From contig DATGLK010000018.1 of the NCBI GenBank assembly GCA_035294265.1, positions 1-64,000 of the forward strand: a stretch of 64,000 nt of DNA, given 5' to 3'. The notes beneath the pieces are model-generated. The model was given only the letters and a program-made list of their open reading frames with translations. It ran no database searches and was not told the origin of the DNA. The translations under genes were made by a program, and so were the position numbers. This document shows, in pieces, positions 36,772 to 48,235 of the stretch. Position 1 is the stretch's first letter; each line of letters begins with the position of its first letter. Source of the stretch: Candidatus Binataceae bacterium (GTDB taxonomy: Bacteria; Desulfobacterota; Binatia; Binatales; Binataceae).

Positions 36772-37959
36772 TCAAGTGGTATATTCGGCGTTGATCTTTA
36801 CGTAGTCGTAACTCAAGTCACTGGTCAGCACGGTAGCCACCGCGCGCCCCTGCTTTAGATCGACGGTCAGAGCGAACTGGCGCTGCTTCATCCGCAGCGC
36901 CGCGGCGGGCAGCGCCGCCACCAGGATCTTGCCGCGAGCCGCAATCCGCACCCGATCGATCCACAGCTCCAGTCGCTGGGGATCAAACGTGACTCCGCAG
37001 GCACCCGCCGCCGCGGCGATCCGCCCGACATTGGGATCGCAGCCGAAGAAGGCAGTCTTGACCAACAGGGAGTTGGCGATCTGCCGCGCGACTCGCTCCG
37101 CGTCTTCGCGCCGGCGCGCGCCGCGCACCTCGATGGAGACCAGCTTAGAGGCCCCCTCGCCGTCGAAGACCATCTGGCGGGCCAATTCCCCAGCCAGCGC
37201 GCTAACTGCATCGGCGAAGGCCTTGATCTCGCGCGGGCGCAGCGCTCCGTTGGCGGCCGCACCGCTGGCCGCGAGGATCAGACTGTCGTTGGTAGACATA
37301 TCGCCGTCCACCGTAATGGCGTTGAAACTGGGAGCGGCTGCCTGGCGCACGAGGTGGCGCACGGTGGCCAGTGGCAGCGCGGCATCGGTCAGGATAAAGG
37401 CCAGCATGGTTGCCATGTTGGGCGCGATCATGCCGGCCCCCTTGGCCACTCCCGTCACCGTTACGGTGGTGCCGCCGGCGCGCAGCGTGGTGGTCGCCAA
37501 CTTGGGTCTGGTGTCGGTGGTCATGATCGCCTGGGCAAACGCACTGAGCCCATCGGGAGCCAGGGCGGCGAGCGCAGCGCGGATTCCGTCACGATAGCGC
37601 TGAAGGTCGTAGAGATGGCCGATCACGCCAGTGGAGCAGGGAATTACCAGCGCGGGAGGGCAGCCCAGCGCGCGCGCCAGCGCGGTGCAGGAAGCCTGGG
37701 CCAGCTTCATCCCGGGTGCGCCGGTGAAACAATTGGCGCTGCCAGAGTTGGCCGCAATGGCCCGCAAGCTGCCGGCGCGTAGGCGTGTTTGTGCCAAGCT
37801 GACCGGCGCGGCCTTAACCCGGTTGGTGGTGAAGACGCCAGCGGCGACCGCTGGCCGATCAGCCACGATTAAACCTAGATCGGGGTTCTGCGAAGTCTTA
37901 AGTCCGGCTCGGACTCCGGCCATTCTGAAGCCTGCCACTACCTCCGCCCGCGGTTCCAT
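36772..37959 (-). CDS. argJ: Bifunctional ornithine acetyltransferase/N-acetylglutamate synthase
   Basis: A 395-residue ArgJ, which recycles the acetyl group from N-acetylornithine to glutamate in arginine biosynthesis. The self-cleavage site is intact: GAGMIAPNMATMLAFI, with Thr of ATML as N-terminal nucleophile of the beta chain near residue 190. Other blocks: ANSGSANCFTG, DTRPK, GDMSTNDS, VFDGEGASKLV, VKTAFFGCDPNVGRI, and the C-terminal LTSDLSYDYVKINAEYTT. Length is normal. It follows secA by 57 bp on the minus strand; the pairing secA-argJ is common in Deltaproteobacteria-like genomes. Whether it is mono- or bifunctional cannot be read directly. Confidence 0.93.
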   Translation of the reverse strand: MEPRAEVVAGFRMAGVRAGLKTSQNPDLGLIVADRPAVAAGVFTTNRVKAAPVSLAQTRLRAGSLRAIAANSGSANCFTGAPGMKLAQASCTALARALGCPPALVIPCSTGVIGHLYDLQRYRDGIRAALAALAPDGLSAFAQAIMTTDTRPKLATTTLRAGGTTVTVTGVAKGAGMIAPNMATMLAFILTDAALPLATVRHLVRQAAAPSFNAITVDGDMSTNDSLILAASGAAANGALRPREIKAFADAVSALAGELARQMVFDGEGASKLVSIEVRGARRREDAERVARQIANSLLVKTAFFGCDPNVGRIAAAAGACGVTFDPQRLELWIDRVRIAARGKILVAALPAAALRMKQRQFALTVDLKQGRAVATVLTSDLSYDYVKINAEYTT

Positions 37960-38016
37960 TGCATCTACCTCGCCAGCGGCGATTTAAACCGAGCCGCGGA
38001 CGGCGAGCAAGTGTGT

Positions 38017-40695
<2,679 letters not shown>

Positions 40696-40762
40696 GTGCT
40701 TTCCAAGTTTACTAGCGGAGGATGCCGCGCGAAAGCCATGCTCGCCGCCGCGGGTCCCGGCG

Positions 40763-41614
40763 CTATCGTTCGATGCGCACCGAAGATTCCACCTCGGGGC
40801 CGAAAAACCGCCGCCCCACCTTCACAAATCTCTCCGGCGCCTCGGTTACAAAGAAACTGCGCGTGCCGGCCCCGGCTTTTGCCAGCAGACGATGATTACC
40901 CAGCAACTCACGCACCGCCGCCGCGGTGGCCGCGGCCGAATCCACCAGCTTTATCTCCGGCCCCAAGGCGTGCGCAATCACCTCGCGCAGTAACGGATAA
41001 TGAGTGCAGCCTAAGAGCAAAGTATCGATGCCACTGGCTTTGAGGCTGCCCAGATAATGGCGCACCGTGAGTTCCGCCACTTCATTGTCGGTCCAGCCCT
41101 CCTCGGCCAGTGGCACCAGCAGCGGGCAGGCTCGAGTATAAAGTTCGGCATGCGGGCGCAATTGCCGAATCAGCCGGGTGTAGGCGCCCGAGGCGATCGT
41201 CGCTTCGGTGCCGATTACCCCAATCTTGCCCGTGCGCGAGGCCTTGGTCGCAGCCCGCGCCCCCGGTTCCAGCACGCCTACCACTGGAATCGTGGTCTGA
41301 GCCGCGATCGACTCCAGCGCCACCGCGCTGGCGGTGTTGCACGCAATCACTAGCAACTTGATTCCCTTGGCCAGCAGAAACTCGGTGTTCTCGCGCGAAT
41401 AACGACTGATTACCTCGTTGGATTTGGTGCCATAGGGCGCGCGCGCGGTATCGCCTAGATAAATAAAATCTTCGTTCGGCAATACAACGCTCAGCGCCTT
41501 GAGCACCGTCAGACCGCCGATACCGGAATCGAAGACCCCGATTGCTCGTCGGCTTAAGCCGTTGGTGCTCCGCTTGCCGCCGGCGCGGCGGCGGGACGTG
41601 ACGTTGTTCGCCAT
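40763..41614 (-). CDS. murI: Glutamate racemase
   Basis: A 283-residue-class enzyme making D-glutamate for peptidoglycan. [16 protein letters not shown] near the N-terminus, [11 protein letters not shown], the first catalytic Cys in [23 protein letters not shown], and the second in [10 protein letters not shown] are the signature blocks. The ATG at 41614 overlaps the stop of the upstream radical SAM gene as ATGA, indicating translational coupling; the frame is open 30 codons further upstream without family similarity. Cytoplasmic. Its position between a radical SAM gene and secA is unusual but the strand and spacing suggest one operon. Confidence 0.93.
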   Translation of the reverse strand: MANNVTSRRRAGGKRSTNGLSRRAIGVFDSGIGGLTVLKALSVVLPNEDFIYLGDTARAPYGTKSNEVISRYSRENTEFLLAKGIKLLVIACNTASAVALESIAAQTTIPVVGVLEPGARAATKASRTGKIGVIGTEATIASGAYTRLIRQLRPHAELYTRACPLLVPLAEEGWTDNEVAELTVRHYLGSLKASGIDTLLLGCTHYPLLREVIAHALGPEIKLVDSAAATAAAVRELLGNHRLLAKAGAGTRSFFVTEAPERFVKVGRRFFGPEVESSVRIER

Positions 41615-42708
41615 CAGCCGCTCGCCAGCCGCGCGCCCAGCAACCCCGCTCGTGCCGGCGGTGCGCCCAAGACCCGTTCGCTCATGGTGGCCGATTCCAT
41701 GCACAAGTAGGTGAGTAAATCGGCTCGGCGGGCGCGAATGTGTTGGGCCAAGGCGCTCAACAATGCGGCGCGCAAGGGCACAAAGGTCCGATAGCGGCCA
41801 TCGGGAGCCAGCACCTCTTCGCCCACCAACATTGCATCGGCCGGAAAGCGCCGGCGCGCGATCGTTCGCAGGCCTGGCGTCATGCGCAAGCCGCCCAGGC
41901 TGATAAAGGCTATCCGGCCCGGATCGATCGTCTCAAACAATTGGTCAAGCAGCGCTAAATAATCGCACTGCGCTTGCTCGTAGGCGATCACAGGGTCGAG
42001 ATGGAAGGCGATCCGGTAACCGGCTTCGCAAAGCCGGCGCGCGGCGGCGATACGGGCGGACGGCGGCGCGCTACGATGCTCGCAGCTTTGATGAACGGCG
42101 GGCGGTGACAAGCTCCAGGAGACCAGCACCTGCCCCTTGGGATCGACGGTCAGCAGGTTGTCGATCTCGTCGGTCTTGGTCTTGAGTTCCAACGTCAACC
42201 TGCGCTGGCGCGAGAAGAAGTCCACTAGCTCCAGGCTTAAACCGGTAAGCTTGTCCCAGGCCAGCGAATCCGCCCATTCGCCGGTGCCCACCCGCAGATG
42301 GTTACCACCGGCGCGCTTACCCAGGGTGGCGAGTTCGTCAAAAGCCTGGGTGTAATTGGCGTAGATTTGGAAGCTGGGGTTGTTGGCGACATACTCCTGC
42401 AGGAAGCAGTAGCTGCAATCCATAGGGCAATTGGAGGCCAGTGCCATCACCAGGTAGCCGCAGCAGGCGAATTCCCCTCCGCCCGCCGGGCAGGCCATTA
42501 CGAAGGGGCTGCGCCGGCGCATCAGCACCAGCCGTCGCTTACCCGCCACGAAGGGATCGGCGAACTGAGTGTCGGGCCGAGTCGCGGCACGCCCGTCATC
42601 CACATACTCCACCGCCACGCCCGCGGGCAGCCCCGCGAGCACCCGGCGCGCCAGGGCGCCGGAGCGAAATTCCTGTTCAATTACAATTCGGTCCAGCTCA
42701 AAATTCAT
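41614..42708 (-). CDS. Spore photoproduct lyase-family radical SAM protein
   Basis: A 364-residue radical SAM protein of the SPL family. The [4Fe-4S] ligands are in NCPMDCSYCF (CxxxCxxC), followed by QEYVANNPSFQIYANY, ELKTKTDEIDNLL, VSWSLSPPAVHQ and AGYRIAFHLDPVIAYE, the order seen in SPL. SPL repairs the UV-induced thymine dimer of spores, but the organism is unlikely to sporulate. The segment aligning with the H-donor Cys141 of Bacillus SPL reads HLRVGTGEWADSLAW, with no Cys, from my recall of that sequence. So a repair reaction with a different H-donor or another substrate is possible. Start ATG 42708 overlaps the upstream gene by 11 bp; its stop overlaps murI. Confidence 0.85.
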   Translation of the reverse strand: MNFELDRIVIEQEFRSGALARRVLAGLPAGVAVEYVDDGRAATRPDTQFADPFVAGKRRLVLMRRRSPFVMACPAGGGEFACCGYLVMALASNCPMDCSYCFLQEYVANNPSFQIYANYTQAFDELATLGKRAGGNHLRVGTGEWADSLAWDKLTGLSLELVDFFSRQRRLTLELKTKTDEIDNLLTVDPKGQVLVSWSLSPPAVHQSCEHRSAPPSARIAAARRLCEAGYRIAFHLDPVIAYEQAQCDYLALLDQLFETIDPGRIAFISLGGLRMTPGLRTIARRRFPADAMLVGEEVLAPDGRYRTFVPLRAALLSALAQHIRARRADLLTYLCMESATMSERVLGAPPARAGLLGARLASG

Positions 42709-43243
42709 CCGAACCACCAAGCCCGGCTATCACCCGCTTAAGCTGGGCGGCCTGCGCGCGCAGCGCTTCGAGCTGATGGTCGAACTGGGCTGGCGTGCGC
42801 GGGTTAAGCCGAATCTGCAGCTCATCAGAGCTTAAATCACGGGGCAATACCACCGTTACGCCGCTCGGTAGCTTAAGCTCCCCCAGCGCGGCCGACAGCC
42901 GCTCGCGCATCCGATGCAGTCGCGGATAGCGCAATTCGGTCAAGCGCGCCAGGTAGGCGCTGGCCCGTTCGGGTCGCGAACCGGGAGCGTCGATCAGCTT
43001 TTGCAACTCAGGCTGACGCATCACCGTGCCCACCTCGGTGCCCTGGCGCAGCGCGATATCGCTGAGCAGATCGAGGGCTGAGAGCAGCTGGCCAGTGCGT
43101 AGTTTGAGGACTTGCGCCAACTCAAGTATCGCTAGCCCATCTGCTTCGCCCATCGCCAGCCACCGCTCCAGCGCCGGTGCGGAGATGTGATGAGCGCTGG
43201 CATAAGCGCGAATCGCCGCCTGGGCGCCCGCTTCAGACATCAT
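42698..43243 (-). CDS. Unknown protein, partner-like neighbour of the SPL-family gene
   Basis: A 181-residue helical protein. An N-terminal half of short helices (SEAGAQAAIRAYASAHHI, LAMGEADGLAILELAQVLKL) looks like a helix-bundle or HTH region; a basic mid-part follows (RLTELRYPRLHRMRERLSAA), and the C-terminal LKLPSGVTVVLPRDLSSDEL has a strand-rich pattern vaguely like the C-terminal end of ParB-family proteins. No family is recognised with confidence. It overlaps both neighbours: the glycosyltransferase 3' end by 11 bp and the SPL-family gene by 11 bp. Co-translation suggests it works with the radical SAM enzyme, for example in DNA contact. This is inference. Confidence 0.6.
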   Translation of the reverse strand: MMSEAGAQAAIRAYASAHHISAPALERWLAMGEADGLAILELAQVLKLRTGQLLSALDLLSDIALRQGTEVGTVMRQPELQKLIDAPGSRPERASAYLARLTELRYPRLHRMRERLSAALGELKLPSGVTVVLPRDLSSDELQIRLNPRTPAQFDHQLEALRAQAAQLKRVIAGLGGSDEF

Positions 43244-44174
43244 CAGGACACTCCAACGGCTGGGCGCGGAGCAGGCCTGCCACTAAGTTGCGATCCAGCG
43301 TCAGGTTGTGCTCCAACTGAATTGCAATCTGGCCGGCCAAGCCACGATAGAAATCGGCCTGGCGTTCGTGCCGACGCCGTTCCAATCCCTGTGCATAGAT
43401 TCCGCATTTTTGCCTGAGCACCAGCGCGGTCTGACGCTGCATCGCGGCGTCCAGATCACCCGCGGCCAAGAGCTTGAGCAGGCTGCGAATCCGGAATCGA
43501 TCCAGCGCCGGAGTCAGTGCAGAGAGCTGGCCATGAGGGCCGGCGCGCCGGATCACCAGCGGCGCGTCGAGCAAACCGACCGGATGCTTGATCAGCACGC
43601 GCAGCCACAAATCGTAGTCTTCGCAGGCCGCCAGGCGCGGGTCAAAGCCGGCCAGGGCGGTGAACAGATCGGCCCGCATCATCACCGCCGAAGGGCTGAT
43701 CAGGCAGGTGCGCAGCGCGGCCACGAAGAATTGCCCCTCGGGCTTGCGATGACGGCGGCCAGGATTGACTGGCCGCCCCTCGCGCAGCCACAACTCCTGC
43801 GTCTGGGCGATCCGCAGATGCGGATGATTGGCGAAGTAGGCAAGTTGGCGGGCCAGCTTGTCCGGCATCCATAGATCGTCGGAATCCAAGAAGGCCAGAT
43901 ATTCGCCGGTGGCCACGGCCGCTCCGTGATTGCGCGCAGCTGCTGGTCCGCGATTTTCCTGGCGCAACAGCTTAACCGCGCAGCCCGAGGGCGCTTGGGC
44001 CAATGCCGCGGCAAGTTCACCCTCGTTAAGGTCCTCCCATGTGCCGTCATCGGAGCCATCATCGACCACGATAAGCTCGAAGTTGGCCCCGCGCTGTGCC
44101 GCGACCGAGGCGATCGCCTCCTTGAGCATCGCGCGGCGATTGTATGCTGGGATTATGACACTAACCGCCGGCAT
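43233..44174 (-). CDS. Family 2 glycosyltransferase
   Basis: A 313-residue GT2 enzyme. SVIIPAYNRRAMLKEAIASV begins at residue 4, then LIVVDDGSDDGTW, KLLRQENRGPAAARNHG, and the metal-binding LAFLDSDDLWMPDKL; later ACEDYDLWLRV supplies the catalytic acidic ED region. These are the usual GT-A blocks. Donor and acceptor cannot be read; a surface polysaccharide is likely. ATG 44174 overlaps the engB stop (ATGA), so translation is probably coupled. The C-terminal 90 residues are Leu/Arg-rich and not recognised. No membrane helix seen. Confidence 0.88.
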   Translation of the reverse strand: MPAVSVIIPAYNRRAMLKEAIASVAAQRGANFELIVVDDGSDDGTWEDLNEGELAAALAQAPSGCAVKLLRQENRGPAAARNHGAAVATGEYLAFLDSDDLWMPDKLARQLAYFANHPHLRIAQTQELWLREGRPVNPGRRHRKPEGQFFVAALRTCLISPSAVMMRADLFTALAGFDPRLAACEDYDLWLRVLIKHPVGLLDAPLVIRRAGPHGQLSALTPALDRFRIRSLLKLLAAGDLDAAMQRQTALVLRQKCGIYAQGLERRRHERQADFYRGLAGQIAIQLEHNLTLDRNLVAGLLRAQPLECPDDV

Positions 44175-44779
44175 CACGCCTCCACCGGGCCGCCGCGCCG
44201 TGAGCTGGCTGCTGAACGCCCCACGGCCAACAGCGCGCGCCGCAGCGGCTCAATCCCTTCATTGTTTACCACCGAGCAGAAATTGATGGAGCTGCCCAGG
44301 GCGCCGAGGCGAGCCCGCGCGGCGACCCTTTCGGCGCGCCCGACTTTGTCGCATTTGGTGGCTACGACGAGGAGCTCGAGGCGGCGGCGCGCGGCCGCGA
44401 TCGCCAGATTGCGCTCGACTTCGCCCGGCTCGCGGCGAATATCGACCAGCAGCACCATCGCCGCCAGCGTCGCGCGCCGGGTCAGAAACTCTTCCATCAA
44501 GGCCCCCAGTTTTGTCGCTTGTTCGGCAGGCATCCGGGCATAGCCGAAACCCGGCAGATCGACGACCGCTAAATCTTCGCCGACGGTGAAGAAATTCAGC
44601 GCCTGGGTACGACCGGGGGTGCTGCTGGTGCGGGCGAGCCCTTTGCTCCCGGCCAGCGCATTGATAAGCGAGCTTTTACCGACGTTGGAGCGGCCGACGA
44701 TGGCGATCTCGCGCCGCTCCCAGCGGGGACATTGGGCCAAGGAATGGGCGGCGGTGGCGAAGCTCCACAGTAGTTTCAC
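44174..44779 (-). CDS. engB: Ribosome-biogenesis GTPase EngB/YsxC
   Basis: A 201-residue TrmE-Era-EngA-YihA GTPase needed for 50S assembly. G1 is IVGRSNVGKSSLINAL at about 27-42, G2 lies in SSTPGRTQALNFF, G3 is DLPGFGYA, and G4 is ATKCDKVGR. G5 is the SSINFCSVVNNEG region. All motifs are present and length is normal. It is the first gene of the ten-gene minus-strand block and divergent from the efflux operon (137 bp apart). Nothing odd was seen, apart from the Arg/Ser-rich C-terminal tail. Confidence 0.94.
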   Translation of the reverse strand: MKLLWSFATAAHSLAQCPRWERREIAIVGRSNVGKSSLINALAGSKGLARTSSTPGRTQALNFFTVGEDLAVVDLPGFGYARMPAEQATKLGALMEEFLTRRATLAAMVLLVDIRREPGEVERNLAIAAARRRLELLVVATKCDKVGRAERVAARARLGALGSSINFCSVVNNEGIEPLRRALLAVGRSAASSRRGGPVEA

Positions 44780-44916
44780 GCCATTACTCTTAGCATGCCG
44801 GGTGCCTGGCTTCCTGTACTCCGCCCCTTATTCTTACCGCGGAAGCAATCGGCCTGCGTGCTCTATATTTACCTGGTTGTGCGCCGCTGTGCGGCGAGGG
44901 TAGAGTCGTTGGTGCG

Positions 44917-45258
44917 ATGCGCTACGCGATGGGTATTGTGCTCGCTTTCGTGCTGACCTTTCCGTTAGCTCCGAAATGCGGCCTGGTGCGGGGGGCGAAT
45001 GTCGCCCCGGCCACTTGCTGTGCCCGGCCCTGTTCGATGCCGGCGGGACAACGGGCCGCCGACTGTTGCGCGAGCGCGCCTTCTTCCATAGACACGCTGG
45101 CCTATCACGGTACGCCGCCAGTTTTTACCGCGGCCCTGCCGCTTGGACGAATTCAATCGCGGCTCCTGCTATCGCCGTCGTCGCGGCCGTACTTGCCGCG
45201 CCTGCTGCCCTCGTCGTCGCCGCCCCTGCGCGACATCATCTGTTCCCGTCAGATCTGA
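44917..45258 (+). CDS. Small Cys-rich secreted protein heading the efflux operon
   Basis: A 113-residue protein. A short hydrophobic N-terminus (MGIVLAFVLTFPLAPKCG) is signal-like, followed by a Cys-rich stretch: CCARPCSMPAGQ and DCCASAPS with five cysteines within about 20 residues. The C-terminal half is Pro/Ser/Arg-rich (LPRLLPSSSPPLRDIICS). It is 158 bp upstream of the CusC-type gene on the same strand, so a copper- or silver-binding periplasmic protein or a leader peptide is a fair guess from position and Cys clusters. Similar tiny Cys-rich proteins precede efflux operons elsewhere, but no family is recognised. Coding status is moderately sure. Confidence 0.5.
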   Translation: MRYAMGIVLAFVLTFPLAPKCGLVRGANVAPATCCARPCSMPAGQRAADCCASAPSSIDTLAYHGTPPVFTAALPLGRIQSRLLLSPSSRPYLPRLLPSSSPPLRDIICSRQI

Positions 45259-45415
45259 TCTTTCCCTCGCTCTTTGGTCGTTGAGTCAGCGAGTCAGCCG
45301 CCAGCGCGCGGTCCGACGCTGACAGGTCAAGGTGGGTGATGGATCGCGCCTGCGGCGCGCGCCGCGGCGGCGCCTCGGATGGGTCGCGTGAGGCGAACGA
45401 AAGGGGTCTGATGCC

Positions 45416-46732
45416 ATGGAGTATCGACAAGCCAGAGGCCAGAGGGAAGCTCGAGCAAGAATCATAATTTTCAGTTTGGGATGCTTAGGATTATGTGCCG
45501 CCGTGGCGCGGGCGCAGCCACGGCCGGCGCTTGCCGGCGACGGCGCTGCCGCCCAAACCCTACCCTCCTTGGTCGCCGAGGCGCTCGCCGACAGCCCGCT
45601 TATCATCGCCGCGCGCCACAAATGGCAGGCGGCGCAGAAAGTTCCGCTGCAGGAAGCTTCCTTGCCCGATCCGCAGGTCACGTTTCAGAACCTGGCGGTG
45701 GGCAATCCGATTCCCGGCCACGATCTGCAGAGCAATAACTTTGCCTATCTAGGCTACGGCGTTACCCAGGAGGTTCCTTTCCCGACCAAGCTGGGTCTGC
45801 GCGGCTCGATCGCGCGCGAGCAGGCTCGCTGGGCCTGGGAAGCTTATCAAGCACAGCGGCGCGCGCTGATCGAGCAGGTGCGGGAGAGCTATTTCGAACT
45901 GTTCTACCTGGCCAAATCCCGGGAGCTTTTGCACCGCACCTACCAGCAGTTCCGCGGGATCGCCAACATCACCCGGGCCCAATACGAGGTCGGCACCGCC
46001 CGACAGCAAGACGTGCTTAAGGCGCAGCTCGAAATGACCTCGATCCTCGACGAACTGCAGACCGCGCGCGAAGGGTTTGAGCAGGGGCAGGCCAACCTCA
46101 AGGCGATGGTGGGGCGCGACCCCGACTCGCCCGACATCGCGATCGGCGAGGTCACGCCGACGCTGTTCAAGCTGGACCAGCATCAATTGCGGCAACTGGC
46201 CTTGGCGGCCTCGCCGGTACTCAAGCAGGCCCAGGCGCTGGAGGACAAGAGCGAGCAAGCCTTGAGGCTGGCCCGTCAGAGTTACATTCCCGATCTCAGT
46301 CTTTCCTACATGTACCAGAACACCGGGTCACGGTTCCCTGATTACTACATGGCGACCGTCGGCCTGAGCATTCCCTTGTACTTCTGGCGCAAGCAGACGC
46401 CGGCAATCGACCAGGCTGGGGCGGAGCAGGAATCGGCACACGCTCAGACCTTCGCCACCCGGCTGGAGGTATTGGCGCAGGCGCAGAACCAGTGGGTTGC
46501 GATTCAGACCACGCAGCGCGTCAGCAAAATCTACCACGATGGCCTGCTCCCCCAGGCTCGGGCAACTCTGCAATCCGCGCTAGCCGCATACCGCGTGGGC
46601 AAGGTCGATTTCCAAACCCTGCTTAGCGCCGAGATCGACCTGCTGCGGCTGGAGCAGGAGTACTACCGCGTGGTCGCCGACCATGAGATCGCGATTGCCC
46701 GGATTAGCCAGATCATCGGAGAGGTGCCATGA
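45416..46732 (+). CDS. cusC: Outer-membrane efflux protein, CusC/CzcC type (TolC family)
   Basis: A 438-residue TolC-family channel. After a signal peptide ending AVARAQ comes the periplasmic helical barrel with repeated OEP domains: LVAEALADSPLIIAARHKWQ, YGVTQEVPFPTKLGLRGSIA, and in the second repeat LALAASPVLKQAQALEDKSE and LSIPLYFWRKQTPAI. Substrate is set by the partners. Its stop overlaps the cusB start (ATGA at 46729-46732), so translation is coupled. No Cys follows the signal, so it is not obviously a lipoprotein. The C-terminus lacks the extended tail of E. coli TolC. Confidence 0.87.
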   Translation: MEYRQARGQREARARIIIFSLGCLGLCAAVARAQPRPALAGDGAAAQTLPSLVAEALADSPLIIAARHKWQAAQKVPLQEASLPDPQVTFQNLAVGNPIPGHDLQSNNFAYLGYGVTQEVPFPTKLGLRGSIAREQARWAWEAYQAQRRALIEQVRESYFELFYLAKSRELLHRTYQQFRGIANITRAQYEVGTARQQDVLKAQLEMTSILDELQTAREGFEQGQANLKAMVGRDPDSPDIAIGEVTPTLFKLDQHQLRQLALAASPVLKQAQALEDKSEQALRLARQSYIPDLSLSYMYQNTGSRFPDYYMATVGLSIPLYFWRKQTPAIDQAGAEQESAHAQTFATRLEVLAQAQNQWVAIQTTQRVSKIYHDGLLPQARATLQSALAAYRVGKVDFQTLLSAEIDLLRLEQEYYRVVADHEIAIARISQIIGEVP

Positions 46733-48225
46733 GCTTGTCGGTACGCCAGTTCAGCCTGACTTCGCGCGGCGACCGCGGGCCAAGCCAAGCGTGGGCCGCG
46801 GCGCGCTGCTTGCTGGCGCTCTCGATAGTGTTGGGCGCCGGCGGCGCGCGGGCCCAGGCGTCGCGCGCCGCCATCCAAGTCTCGGTGCGTCAGCGCCAGC
46901 TAATCGGCCTGCAACTAGCGACGGTAGAAGAAAGGAGGCTGCAGGACCTAATTCGGACTACGGCGATAATCGAACCCGACGAGCAGCGTGAAGGCTACGT
47001 GCAGACCCGTTTCGCGGGCTGGATCCGGAAGGTCTTCGTCAATCAGACCTATCAATACGTAACCCGAGGGCAGCGGCTGTTCACCATCTACAGCCCCGAC
47101 CTGGTCAACGCCGAGCAGGAGTATCTGCTCGCCTTGGCGACTACCAAGGAGTTGCGTACCAGCGATATTCCCGACGTGGCCAGCGGCGCTCAGTCGTTGG
47201 TCGGGGCGGCGCTGGAGCGCCTCAAGCTCTTCGGCGTATCGCCCGGCGAGATTGTCCGCCTCCAGCGTCAGCGCACTATTCGCGATGCAGTCGCGATCGA
47301 CGCGCCGATGAGCGGCTACGTGGTCGATTGGTCGGCCCTACCCAACGAGTACGTGCAGCCGGAAACCCGGCTCTACACTATCGCCGATCTCAGTAAGGTT
47401 TGGATCTACGCCGCGGTGTTTCAAAACCAGTTGGCCGAGATCAAGCTGGGTGATTCGGTCGCGGTCACTATCGACGCCTATCCTGGTCGCACTTTCACGG
47501 GCCGAGTGGACTTCATCTGGCAAGGGATCGATCCGACCACGCGCACGGGACGGGTGCGCTGTGCTTTTGCCAACCCCCAGGGGCTGCTCAAGCTGGGCAT
47601 GTACGCCAACATCACGCTGATGGCGCGGCTGGGCCAAGGGTTAGTGATTCCCGATACCGGGGTGCTGCGTACCGGAACTCACAATGTGGCCTTCATCGAT
47701 CGTGGTGACGGTTACCTGCAACCGGTCGAGGTGGAGCTGGGACCGCACCTGGGCGACGTTTTCGTGGTGCGTGCGGGGCTGCGGGCCGGTCAGCGGATCG
47801 TCAGCTCGGCCAACTTCCTGATCGATTCGGAAAGCCAGTTGCAGGCCGCGCTGGGCACTTTCCAACCGCTGCCGCCGGGCGCCAGCACGGCGGCCGGCGC
47901 GCCCGCGGGGACGATCGAGCTTGCGACCAAGCCGACGCCGCCGCGCAAGGGCAGCAACCAAATCCTGCTCACGGTGCGCGACCGCGCAGGCAAGCCAGTT
48001 GCCGACGCCGCCGTCACGCTGGTGTTTTTCATGCCGGCGATGCCCGCGATGGGGATGTCGGCGATGCGGCAGACGGCAATCGCCAAGCCGCTGGGCGGCG
48101 GCAATTATGTTGCCGACGTGAACCTGGAAAGCGGCGGCTCCTGGAGTGTGACGCTCTTGGCAACCAGGGGCGGCCAGGAGATAGCGCGCAGCCAAATGAC
48201 GCTGTTGGCCACGGATGGGATGTAG
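46729..48225 (+). CDS. cusB: Periplasmic adaptor CusB with C-terminal FixH/YtkA-like domain
   Basis: A 498-residue membrane-fusion protein. The signal peptide ends GARAQ (about residue 44). RFAGWIRKVFVNQTYQYVTR and QRLFTIYSPDLVNAEQEYLL are the CusB lipoyl/barrel hallmarks, then VWIYAAVFQNQLAEIKLGDS and RTGRVRCAFANPQGLLKLGM. Residues about 400-498 are an added FixH/YtkA-like beta domain (LLTVRDRAGKPVADAAVTLV, FFMPAMPAMGMSAMRQ) with a Met-rich loop of the kind that can bind Cu(I). It may ferry metal to the pump. Translation is coupled to cusC; cusA starts 10 bp after. Confidence 0.88.
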   Translation: MSLSVRQFSLTSRGDRGPSQAWAAARCLLALSIVLGAGGARAQASRAAIQVSVRQRQLIGLQLATVEERRLQDLIRTTAIIEPDEQREGYVQTRFAGWIRKVFVNQTYQYVTRGQRLFTIYSPDLVNAEQEYLLALATTKELRTSDIPDVASGAQSLVGAALERLKLFGVSPGEIVRLQRQRTIRDAVAIDAPMSGYVVDWSALPNEYVQPETRLYTIADLSKVWIYAAVFQNQLAEIKLGDSVAVTIDAYPGRTFTGRVDFIWQGIDPTTRTGRVRCAFANPQGLLKLGMYANITLMARLGQGLVIPDTGVLRTGTHNVAFIDRGDGYLQPVEVELGPHLGDVFVVRAGLRAGQRIVSSANFLIDSESQLQAALGTFQPLPPGASTAAGAPAGTIELATKPTPPRKGSNQILLTVRDRAGKPVADAAVTLVFFMPAMPAMGMSAMRQTAIAKPLGGGNYVADVNLESGGSWSVTLLATRGGQEIARSQMTLLATDGM

Positions 48226-48235
48226 TGGTGAGGCC

